Source: Rhizobium sp. FY34
GTDB taxonomy: Bacteria; Pseudomonadota; Alphaproteobacteria; Rhizobiales; Rhizobiaceae
Length of the DNA: 64,000 nt
Assembly (NCBI RefSeq): GCF_005222845.1
Contig: NZ_STFZ01000005.1
Span: 124,001 to 188,000, forward strand
Direction of reading: 5' to 3'
Shown here in pieces: positions 53,752-61,568 of the stretch. The position numbers and the translations under genes were made by a program. The number at the start of each line of letters is the position of its first letter. The first letter of the stretch is position 1. The notes below the pieces were generated by a model. That model did not search any database, was not told where the DNA came from, and worked only from the letters and a program-made list of their open reading frames with translations.

Positions 53752-54522
53752 ATGGATATTCAAAGTCTTGCCGGATTGCTGCTGATTGCAGCCATCGCCG
53801 CCTATAGCCAGACCCTGACCGGCTTTGCGCTGGGTCTTATCATGATGGGCGGCATCGGGTTGACCGGCATCATCCCGCTCACCGATGCGGCAGTGCTCGT
53901 CAGCATTCTGGTCATCGTCAATGCAGCACAGGTGCTGGCCAAGGGCTGGCGGGATATTGCCTTTGCCCAAGCGCTTCCGGCGCTTGCCGCAAGCCTTGTG
54001 TTTCTCGGTCTCGGCTACTTCCTGCTCGGGCTGATGGCTTCTGCCTCTCTCGATTGGCTGAAAGCGGTTCTCGGTGTCGTCATCGTCGCCTCCAGCATCC
54101 AGCTGTCGCTGAAACCACAGGCCCTGCCGCAGCTATCGTCGCGCGCCTCGTTTATCGGTTTCGGCGCGGTCGCCGGCGTGATGGGCGGGTTGTTTTCGAC
54201 AGCCGGGCCGCCGCTCATCTATCATTTCTATCGCCAGCCGCTGAAACCGACTGCGGTGCGCGAAACGCTGGTCGCCATATTCGCCACAAATGCCGTGGTG
54301 CGGCTGGCACTGGTGGCCGGCGCCGGACATCTGCCGTCGCCAAGCTTCTGGTGGGGCCTTCTCGCCATCCCTGTGGTCATCGCCTCGACCACTCTGGCGC
54401 GGCGCTATCCGCCTCCGCTTTCGCCGCTTGCCATGCGGCGCGTGGCTTTTCTGCTGCTGTTTCTCTCAGGCCTGTCTCTGGCCATACCGGCGATATTGAA
54501 GCTATCGGCGGCTGCGGTATGA
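53752..54522 (+). CDS. TauE/SafE-family sulfonate exporter
   Basis: A 256-residue membrane protein with about eight hydrophobic helices and the TauE repeat pattern (GFALGLIMMGGIGLTGIIPL; VAGVMGGLFSTAGPPLIYHF). In sulfo-ED clusters TauE-like proteins export sulfolactate or sulfite. It follows the sulfoquinovosidase after two bases. The 215 bases downstream (54523-54737) hold no clear gene; a GC-rich imperfect hairpin near 54535-54560 may terminate some transcripts. Confidence 0.88.
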   Translation: MDIQSLAGLLLIAAIAAYSQTLTGFALGLIMMGGIGLTGIIPLTDAAVLVSILVIVNAAQVLAKGWRDIAFAQALPALAASLVFLGLGYFLLGLMASASLDWLKAVLGVVIVASSIQLSLKPQALPQLSSRASFIGFGAVAGVMGGLFSTAGPPLIYHFYRQPLKPTAVRETLVAIFATNAVVRLALVAGAGHLPSPSFWWGLLAIPVVIASTTLARRYPPPLSPLAMRRVAFLLLFLSGLSLAIPAILKLSAAAV

Positions 54523-54737
54523 GACAGAAAAAACGGCTTCGGTCGGCCGGCTTTTATGCTACCAAGACCGGAAACATCGTCGGGAGCGGTGGAATTTGGG
54601 GAGGATGACGACCGGCAGCACAGGCTGTCGGTGCGTTTGTGTGTCGGTTCCATCCTCACTGAAACTTGCTTCCTCGACGCCCCATTGGGCGCCGAACGCT
54701 TTGTACTGATTGCCATGACGGAAACGGGATCTGCCGC

Positions 54738-56231
54738 ATGAAGGACTTCATTCTCGCCATCGACCAGGGCACGACCTCGACCCGCTCGATCATCTTTGAC
54801 CGCAGCTACAAGAGCCGTGGCGCCGGCCAGATGGAATTTTCCCAGCACTTTCCCCAGTCGGGCTGGGTGGAACACGAGGCGGAAGACCTCTGGACGACAA
54901 CGCTTGAGACAGCGCGCAAGGCCATGACGGACGCTGGCGCCAGTGCCAATCAGATAGCCGCCATCGGCATTACCAACCAGCGCGAGACGGCGCTTGTCTG
55001 GGACAGGCGCACCGGCAAGGCGATCCACCGGGCCATCGTCTGGCAGGACCGGCGCACCGCAGACCATTGCGCACGCCTGCGCCAGGATGGCCATGCGGCA
55101 CTGGTTGCCGAGCGCACGGGCCTTCTGATCGATCCGTATTTTTCCGCAAGCAAGATTGCCTGGATATTGGAGCATGTGCCGGGCGCACGCGCCGATGCGG
55201 AAGCCGGACATCTCGCCTTCGGCACGGTCGACAGCTGGCTCATCTACAAGATGACCGGCGGCAAACGTCACGTGATCGATGTCACCAATGCCTCGCGCAC
55301 CATGCTGTGCAATATCGGCACCGCCGAATGGGATGACGAGCTTCTGGCGCTGTTTGGCATTCCGCACGCCATGCTGCCGGAGATCCTCTCCAATATCGAT
55401 GATTTCGGCACGACGGAGCCGGATCTCTTCGGCGGCGCAATCGCCATTAGGGGCGTGGCCGGCGACCAGCAGGCCGCCGTCATCGGCCAGGCCTGCTTTA
55501 CGCCGGGCATGATGAAATCCACCTATGGTACCGGCTGCTTTGCGCTTTTGAACACCGGCAAGGACCGGGTCACGTCCAATAACAGACTGCTGACGACGAT
55601 CGCCTATCGGCTCAACGGTGAAATCCATTACGCGCTAGAAGGCTCGATCTTCATTGCAGGCGCCGCCGTGCAATGGCTGCGCGATGGGCTGAAGATGATC
55701 GGCAAGGCCTCCGAGACGGCAGATCTTGCCGCAAGCGCCGATCCAGGCCAGCGCGTCTATCTCGTGCCGGCCTTCACCGGTCTTGGCGCCCCCTGGTGGG
55801 ATGCGCAAGCGCGTGGCGCCATGTTCGGCATGACCCGCAATACGGGACCGGCCGAGTTTGCCCGTGCAGCGCTTGAATCCGTCTGCTTCCAGACCCGTGA
55901 TCTCTTGGGCGCCATGCGCAAGGATTGGCCGGCAACCGCCGATACGTTGCTGCGCGTCGATGGCGGCATGGCGGCCAATGACTGGACAATGCAGCGGCTG
56001 GCCGACATTCTCGGCGTGGCGGTGGATCGATCCGCCTCCTCGGAAGTGACGGCGCTTGGTGCCGCCTGGCTTGCCGGCCATGGTGCGGGCATCTGGCCGG
56101 ATCAGGCAGGCTTTGCCGCAGACTGGCATCTGGAGCGCCAGTTCAACCCGTCAATGGCGGTCGATGAGCGCCGAGAGTTGCTGGATGGCTGGGACTCGGC
56201 TGTCAAATGCACGCTGGCGTTTGGCAAGTGA
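54738..56231 (+). CDS. glpK: Glycerol kinase
   Basis: A 497-residue FGGY kinase. The phosphate-binding [15 protein letters not shown] motif starts at residue 6; [21 protein letters not shown] and [18 protein letters not shown] are typical of GlpK. It makes glycerol-3-phosphate. ATG 54738 is the start of homology. It is placed next to the sulfoquinovosidase, which releases glycerol, and not in the glp operon at 16-24 kb. Confidence 0.95.
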   Translation: MKDFILAIDQGTTSTRSIIFDRSYKSRGAGQMEFSQHFPQSGWVEHEAEDLWTTTLETARKAMTDAGASANQIAAIGITNQRETALVWDRRTGKAIHRAIVWQDRRTADHCARLRQDGHAALVAERTGLLIDPYFSASKIAWILEHVPGARADAEAGHLAFGTVDSWLIYKMTGGKRHVIDVTNASRTMLCNIGTAEWDDELLALFGIPHAMLPEILSNIDDFGTTEPDLFGGAIAIRGVAGDQQAAVIGQACFTPGMMKSTYGTGCFALLNTGKDRVTSNNRLLTTIAYRLNGEIHYALEGSIFIAGAAVQWLRDGLKMIGKASETADLAASADPGQRVYLVPAFTGLGAPWWDAQARGAMFGMTRNTGPAEFARAALESVCFQTRDLLGAMRKDWPATADTLLRVDGGMAANDWTMQRLADILGVAVDRSASSEVTALGAAWLAGHGAGIWPDQAGFAADWHLERQFNPSMAVDERRELLDGWDSAVKCTLAFGK

Positions 56232-56278
56232 GATCAAATCCGGATAACAAGAAACCAAGTGCCTGACGAGGATCCATC

Positions 56279-57100
56279 GTGTTCAAGCCCAACCAACTGA
56301 AGAGCCGGCTGATGGCCGGCGAAACCGCCTATGGCTGCTGGGTGGGTGGCGGATCGCCGGGCAATGCCGAGATCCTCGGACATACCGGCTATGATTTCAT
56401 TCTCGCAGACCACGAACATGGGGTGGGCGATACACGCGATATCCTGGAAGTGCTGCGGGTGCTGGAAACCACGCCGAGCCCCGCCGTTCTGCGTGTTGCC
56501 TGGAACGATCATGTTCTCCTGAAACGCGTCATCGATGCCGGCGCGCAATCGGTAATGATCCCCTCGGTCGATACGCCGGAACTGGCGCAGGCGGCGGTCA
56601 AAGCCTGTCTTTATCCGCCCCATGGCATTCGCGGCTATGCCGCCTCCGTGGTGCGGGCCTCCACATTCGGGCTAGAGCCGGATTATGTCGCCAAGGCCAA
56701 TGACAATATGCTGATTGTCATCCAGCTGGAATCCGTGCTTGCCATCGACAATGCCGCAGCGATTGCCGCCATTCCCGGCGCCGATGTCATCTTCATCGGC
56801 ATCAATGATCTGGCAGCCTCGATGGGCCTGATCGGCCAGACGGAACATGTTGAGGTTCAGGCCCTGGCGCGCAAGGCGGAAGAGGCGGTCCTGAAGGCCG
56901 GCAAGATCCTCGGCACCGTGCCGAATGCCGGTGCCGGCGTGCATGACCTTCTGGAGCGCGGCTATCGCTTCATTCCCGGCCCCTATGATGTGGCGCTGCT
57001 GCGCGATGCAGGCCTTGCCGGCATGGCGGAGTTTCGCCAGATCCAGGCGGCACGGGCACGCGGCGAACAGTTTGCCGGCGCCAAGGGCGCGTCATACTGA
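56279..57100 (+). CDS. Second HpcH/HpaI-family aldolase
   Basis: A 273-residue paralogue-type aldolase with LADHEHGVGD, VLRVAWNDH, IQLESVLAI and GINDLAASMG in the same order as the cluster aldolase at 49019, though clearly divergent. Substrate unknown; it could process another 2-keto-3-deoxy acid or a sulfonated one. GTG start at 56279 with GAGGA six bases before it, 47 bases after glpK. Confidence 0.8.
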   Translation: MFKPNQLKSRLMAGETAYGCWVGGGSPGNAEILGHTGYDFILADHEHGVGDTRDILEVLRVLETTPSPAVLRVAWNDHVLLKRVIDAGAQSVMIPSVDTPELAQAAVKACLYPPHGIRGYAASVVRASTFGLEPDYVAKANDNMLIVIQLESVLAIDNAAAIAAIPGADVIFIGINDLAASMGLIGQTEHVEVQALARKAEEAVLKAGKILGTVPNAGAGVHDLLERGYRFIPGPYDVALLRDAGLAGMAEFRQIQAARARGEQFAGAKGASY

Positions 57101-57122
57101 ACGCGCCTTTGGCGACTGGCAC

Positions 57123-58043
57123 TCAATAACGACGCGTGGGGCGGTCCATCACGGTACGCCCCATCAGGCTTGCCGTCAGATCGACCAGCATGGTGGCGGT
57201 GCGTCCGCGCTCATCGAGAAACGGATTGAGTTCGACCAGATCGAGGCTCGACACACACCCGCTGTCATGCAGCATTTCCATGACCAGATGCGCCTCGCGG
57301 AAGGTGGCGCCGCCGGGCACAGTCGTGCCGACCGCCGGGCCGACAGAGGGATCGAGGAAATCCACATCCAGGCTGACATGCAACAGGCCGTTCGCCACTT
57401 CGACCTTCTCCAGGAAGGCGCGCAAAAGCACTGCAACGCCATGCTCGTCAATGGCGCGCATGTCATGAACCGTCACTGCCGTCTGGTTCAGCGCGGCGCG
57501 TTCGGCGGGATCGACGCTGCGAATGCCGATCATGCAGACATTGGCCGGATCAACCGGTGCCTGCAAAACTGGGAAGTAAGGCGAAAATCCCGGCTGACCG
57601 GTAAAGTAAGCGACCGGCACGCCATGCAGATTACCGCTGGTGGTAGAAGTCAGGCTGTGAAAATCGGTATGGGCATCAAGCCAGAGCACGAAAAGCGGGC
57701 GGCCCCTCTCTGCCGCACGCCGGGCAAGGCCCGCAACGCTTCCAGCCGATAGCGCATGGTCGCCGCCGAGAAAGATCGGCATGCCATTGGCGCTTTCCCG
57801 GTAGGCAGTTTCGGCTATCACATCGATCCAGCCACTGACATCGGCAAGATTGCGCAATGCGGCATTGGCATGCGGTGGTGGATCTGCACTGCGTGGCGAA
57901 AGATTGCCCAGATCCGCCACCTCATGGCCAAGCTCCCGCAACGCGGCCACAAGCCCGGCCGTGCGAAGCGCACTTGGCCCCATTTCGCAACCCAGTTGCG
58001 ATGCGCCGTCCTGCAACGGCACCCCGATCAATTTGCACAGCAT
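57123..58043 (-). CDS. rocF: Arginase
   Basis: A 306-residue ureohydrolase hydrolysing arginine to ornithine and urea. Manganese ligands appear in GGDHALSAGS, LDAHTDFHS and SLDVDFLDP. ATG 58043 is chosen for its GGAGATGGG site and alignment with the family; the 30-residue extension is poor. It is convergent with the aldolase gene. Confidence 0.92.
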   Translation of the reverse strand: MLCKLIGVPLQDGASQLGCEMGPSALRTAGLVAALRELGHEVADLGNLSPRSADPPPHANAALRNLADVSGWIDVIAETAYRESANGMPIFLGGDHALSAGSVAGLARRAAERGRPLFVLWLDAHTDFHSLTSTTSGNLHGVPVAYFTGQPGFSPYFPVLQAPVDPANVCMIGIRSVDPAERAALNQTAVTVHDMRAIDEHGVAVLLRAFLEKVEVANGLLHVSLDVDFLDPSVGPAVGTTVPGGATFREAHLVMEMLHDSGCVSSLDLVELNPFLDERGRTATMLVDLTASLMGRTVMDRPTRRY

Positions 58044-58104
58044 AGACCCATCTCCATTTGCGCCGCATAAAGCCACGGCCTCCTGACGATCAAAACGCCA
58101 AGAG

Positions 58105-58132
58105 CTGTCAATTTTGACAGGTCCAGCTGTCA
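58105..58132. promoter_or_regulatory. Three inverted half-sites upstream of arginase
   Basis: CTGTCA-ATTT-TGACAG (58105-58120) followed by another CTGTCA (58127-58132) lies 62-90 bases before the rocF start. It may bind an arginine- or nitrogen-responsive regulator; none is encoded alongside. Confidence 0.45.
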
Positions 58133-58188
58133 CTTTGATGAAGGGACAGAGCAGATTGTGCAGTGCGCGCTAAAAACAGGGAGACCCT

Positions 58189-58584
58189 TTATGTCCATAG
58201 CGGCGATAGCCGGCTGAAGAGCACGTAACCCACCAGCGCCGCCCCTGCGAGCAGCAGGCAAAAGACAGCGAAGGAACCGAGATCCTTGGCATGGCGCCCG
58301 GTGACGGAAAGCTCCGGTGAAATACGGTCGATGATTTCCTCGATGGCTGTATTCAGCGCCTCGACGGCGCAGAGGACCAGGAAGATCACGGTCAGCGCAA
58401 TATATTCGCCCGGATGCGCGCCGACTGCGAAAAACAGCAGAAGAAAAACAAGATAGGCGAGGATCTCATGGCGAAAGGCCGTTTCCTGCAAAAGGCGTCG
58501 AAAACCGGCAATAGAATAGGTCTGGGCCGCCAACAGGTGGCGCCATCCGTGAACCTTTATCGGAACATTCTTGTCTTCCGTCAT
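58189..58584 (-). CDS. dgkA: Diacylglycerol kinase
   Basis: A 131-residue integral membrane kinase that phosphorylates diacylglycerol. Three hydrophobic helices and the active-site stretch EALNTAIEEIIDRISPE followed by KDLGSFAV match DgkA. ATG 58584 is preferred; the extension is unlike the family. Neighbours give no functional clue. Confidence 0.9.
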   Translation of the reverse strand: MTEDKNVPIKVHGWRHLLAAQTYSIAGFRRLLQETAFRHEILAYLVFLLLFFAVGAHPGEYIALTVIFLVLCAVEALNTAIEEIIDRISPELSVTGRHAKDLGSFAVFCLLLAGAALVGYVLFSRLSPLWT

Positions 58585-58687
58585 GCCTGCGAACCAGCCC
58601 TTGCCACCGGTGGGATCCTTATGCACCCCTGATGCAGCAGGCGAGTAGCGCAAATGGCGACATCACGCAAATGACGAAAGACCGCAG

Positions 58688-58725
58688 GCAGCCTGCCCCA
58701 CGGCATTCGCCGTGAGGCAGGCTGC
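58688..58725 (-). other. Second long hairpin downstream of the hydratase-lyase gene
   Basis: A 10-bp outer (58688-58697/58716-58725) and 6-bp inner (58699-58704/58709-58714) stem with a short ATTC loop. It has no U-run and follows the true terminator, between the hydratase-lyase and dgkA. Confidence 0.5.
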
Positions 58726-58734
58726 AAATCGACC

Positions 58735-58764
58735 GAAAAACCGGCGGAAGCATGCTTCTGCCGG
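58735..58764 (-). terminator. Rho-independent terminator of the hydratase-lyase gene
   Basis: On the minus strand CCGGCAGAAGC/GCTTCCGCCGG forms an almost perfect stem followed by five U residues (58736-58740), 13 bases after the stop. Confidence 0.8.
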
Positions 58765-58776
58765 CTCCCGGATAGA

Positions 58777-59604
58777 TCAGCCCTTGCGGGACTTGTCATA
58801 GGCGCCGAGGCCCGGCTTGTAGCTCTTTTCGTCGATGAACTGACGAATGCCCTCCTTGCGACCGTCCGGATCGTAGGAATTGGCAGCTTCCTGGGCGCGC
58901 ACCAGGTAATCCTCTGCTTCCTCATAGGTCATGATGCCAACGCGACGCACGGCGTCCTTGGTGGCCTTCAGAGCAACCGGGTTCTTTGCCAGCAGCTTCT
59001 GGGCCACGTCGCTCACGCGGGCATGCAATTGTGCGAGCGGCATGCTTTCGTTGACGAGGCCCCATTCAGCTGCCGTCTTGCCGTCGATCGGCTCACCCAG
59101 CATGGCGTGGTACATGGCCTTGCGCATCGGCAGAAGCTCGACAGCAACCTTGGTTGCGCCGCCACCCGGCAGGATACCCCAGTTGATCTCGGAGAGACCG
59201 AACTTGGATTCGTCGGCTGCAAAGGCGAGATCGCAGGCAAACAGCGGACCGTAACCGCCGCCGAAGCACCAGCCATTGACCATGGCAATCGTCGGCTTCT
59301 GGTACCAGCGCAGACGACGCCACCAGCCATAGCTCTCGCGCTGCGAGCGACGAACGCCCTTCAGGCCATCCTTTTCGGATTCGCGGAAATATTCCTTTAG
59401 GTCCATGCCGGCAGACCAGGCAGAGCCCTCGCCGGTCAAGACCAGAACGCCCACATCTTCGCGGAACTCAAGCTCGTCCAGCACATCCATCATCGCGCGG
59501 TTCAGCGTTGGGCTCATCGCATTGCGCTTGTCCGGACGGTTGAAGCTCACCCATGCGACGCCATCCTTGACGTCATATTTTACGGTATCAACATCATTTG
59601 CCAT
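58777..59604 (-). CDS. ech: p-Hydroxycinnamoyl-CoA hydratase-lyase (feruloyl-CoA to vanillin)
   Basis: A 275-residue crotonase-fold enzyme. NRPDKRNAMSPTLNR, SAGMDLKEYFRE, KPTIAMVNGWCFGGGY and FGLSEINWGI closely match the Pseudomonas Ech/HCHL family. It hydrates and cleaves feruloyl-, caffeoyl- or coumaroyl-CoA to acetyl-CoA and the aromatic aldehyde. No CoA ligase for hydroxycinnamates is in the window. GAGGAG precedes the ATG. A divergent MarR regulator is likely its controller. Confidence 0.93.
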   Translation of the reverse strand: MANDVDTVKYDVKDGVAWVSFNRPDKRNAMSPTLNRAMMDVLDELEFREDVGVLVLTGEGSAWSAGMDLKEYFRESEKDGLKGVRRSQRESYGWWRRLRWYQKPTIAMVNGWCFGGGYGPLFACDLAFAADESKFGLSEINWGILPGGGATKVAVELLPMRKAMYHAMLGEPIDGKTAAEWGLVNESMPLAQLHARVSDVAQKLLAKNPVALKATKDAVRRVGIMTYEEAEDYLVRAQEAANSYDPDGRKEGIRQFIDEKSYKPGLGAYDKSRKG

Positions 59605-59890
59605 TGTCGTCTCCTCAGGTTTTAAAGGGGGCGCAGGGTTCTCGCCTGGCGCAAAAAAACGGATGCGGGAGGTCCCGCGTCATGCACTATCAAAACGATC
59701 CGGCGAAACATCTTGCCGATCCGCTCTCTCGTCATCATTGTCGGAAACCGTGCGCCATGACGGAAACCGCTGAAGGTCAGGAATTTCGCAATGTTATGTT
59801 CGGCCCCTCCAGGCCTCAAAATCGAATGCCGCCCCTCCCCAGGCCTTGGCAAGTCGCTGGACCCACGATCGCGTCCGTCTTCGATTGACT

Positions 59891-59907
59891 GCTATGTTGC
59901 ATAGCAT
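59891..59907. promoter_or_regulatory. MarR operator palindrome
   Basis: TGCTATG-TTG-CATAGCA is a perfect palindrome 40 bases before the MarR start in the 342-base divergent gap. The rest of the gap shows no gene. It probably binds the adjacent MarR protein to control both directions. Confidence 0.65.
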
Positions 59908-59946
59908 TATTGTCGATCTGGTGGAGCGACGTCAAGAGGAGAAGTG

Positions 59947-60447
59947 ATGAACAACAAGACCTCATCCGACAAAGGCACTGATGGCGCCTCCGATCTGTCT
60001 GACGCCAATGGCGTGCGCGAAGCATTGAACCTGCTGGTGGGTTATCATCTGCGAAGAGCGTCCGTGTATGACCTGAATGGCGCGGTGGCAGCCCTGGAGC
60101 TTGCCGGCGCACGCCCGATCACCCTCAGCGTGCTGCTGTGCATCGTCGAAAGCCCCGGCCGCACCTCCGCCGATATCTGCCGCAATCTCGGCATCAAGCG
60201 CGCCAATATCGTTGCGCTGCTGCAAAGCCTCGAGGCGAAGGGCCTGTTCCTGCGCAGCAATGACCCAACGGACCAGCGCATCCAGCGCCTTTACCCGACA
60301 AAACAGGGTGTGCAGACGGCGCAGGAATGGCTTGAGCTTATTCGCACCCACGAGGAACGCACGCTGAAGCGCCTGTCACAGGCTGAACGTGCCGAGCTTC
60401 GTCGTCTTCTGCAGATGATCTGGGAAGACGACACCAGCCAGGACTGA
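59947..60447 (+). CDS. MarR-family regulator of hydroxycinnamate degradation
   Basis: A 166-residue MarR-type protein. The winged helix SADICRNLGIKRANIVALLQSLEAKGLFLRSNDPTDQR is near residues 75-112. MarR proteins beside hydratase-lyase genes (FerC/HcaR types) bind hydroxycinnamoyl-CoA and derepress. ATG 59947 follows GAGGAG by five bases; the GTG at 59944 is less likely. Confidence 0.88.
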   Translation: MNNKTSSDKGTDGASDLSDANGVREALNLLVGYHLRRASVYDLNGAVAALELAGARPITLSVLLCIVESPGRTSADICRNLGIKRANIVALLQSLEAKGLFLRSNDPTDQRIQRLYPTKQGVQTAQEWLELIRTHEERTLKRLSQAERAELRRLLQMIWEDDTSQD

Positions 60448-60475
60448 TGCACGACACGGATGGATCGACCAGCAA

Positions 60476-61399
60476 TCAGGCTCTCTGCCGCAACAGGTTG
60501 CGCTCGAAAGCCAGAACCACGACCAGCGACACCGCAAAGGGAATGATGAGATAGAGAAGCCGGAATACGATGAGCGCCGCCAGCACGTCGGATGACTGCA
60601 TTTCCGGCAGGCCGCTCACGAAAAACAGCTCCAAAACACCAAGCCCGCCCGGCGCCGTGGACAGAAGCGCTGCCGAAAAGGACATTAGGAAAATTCCGAG
60701 CACCGGGAAATAGCCAGGATTACCGTCCGCCGGCAGGGCGAAATAGATGATGGCGGCAGCACCCAGAAGCTCCAGCGGCCCGATGATCAGTTGCAGGCAG
60801 ACCGTTTTCAGGCTGGGATAGCAGATCGTTACCGGTCCGATGACCAGCGGGCGGAACTGCTTCCAGCTGCCATAGACATAGGCCGCCACCGCCAGAAGGG
60901 CGAGGACACCTAAACCACGCGCCGCCTGCAGCGAGATATCGTCAATGAAACGCGTGGCAATCGACGGATCAACCACTAATGTGATGCCGGTCAGCACAAT
61001 CGTGCCCAAAGCAAAGGTGAAGGAGCAGAAGGCCACCAGTTGGCCGATCTCGATCCCCGTCAGCCCCTTGGACGAATAGGCCCGGTAGCGGATCAGCGAG
61101 CCGGACAGCACGGAAGCGCCCAGATTGTGCGAAATCGCATAGGTGGTGAAGGACGTGACCGAGATGAACAGCCATTCGACCCGGCGGCGCAGATGCATGA
61201 GTGCGAGAGCATCATAGCCGGCCAATGCGGCATAGGCGATCAGAGCGCTGGCGCTCGACAACAGCCAGGCATGCAGCGGAATGGCTGAAAAACTGTCACC
61301 CAGATCCTCAAGCGACAGCCCGCGCAATTCCTTGTACAAAAGCCAGACCGAAACGGCGACAACCGCCAGTCCGACCACGGGCCACGCATATTTCTTCAG
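60476..61399 (-). CDS. YbhN/AglD-type membrane protein (lysylphosphatidylglycerol synthase TM region)
   Basis: A protein of about 307 residues with seven or eight hydrophobic segments and the ISHNLGASVLSGSLIRYRAY and APGGLGVLELFF motifs of the UPF0104/AglD family. Some members move lipids or lipid-linked groups; the role here is unknown. A GGGAGG site lies seven bases before a CTG at 61399 that gives L-KKYAWPVVGLAVV, so a CTG start is proposed. GTG 61378 is the next alternative. Confidence 0.75.
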   Translation of the reverse strand: MKKYAWPVVGLAVVAVSVWLLYKELRGLSLEDLGDSFSAIPLHAWLLSSASALIAYAALAGYDALALMHLRRRVEWLFISVTSFTTYAISHNLGASVLSGSLIRYRAYSSKGLTGIEIGQLVAFCSFTFALGTIVLTGITLVVDPSIATRFIDDISLQAARGLGVLALLAVAAYVYGSWKQFRPLVIGPVTICYPSLKTVCLQLIIGPLELLGAAAIIYFALPADGNPGYFPVLGIFLMSFSAALLSTAPGGLGVLELFFVSGLPEMQSSDVLAALIVFRLLYLIIPFAVSLVVVLAFERNLLRQRA

Positions 61400-61568
61400 G
61401 ACAGCACCTCCCTATGCCTCTCCGGATCCGCAGCCGAGCCCTCCACCAGACTAGGCGCGCATTTCAAACCGATACCAGCGAAAGGTGCAGCATACAGATT
61501 GACGATTCGTGAGGAAATGCACGGCTTTTCAAAAATCCACGATGGCGGATCTCCAGATACCCTGCACA

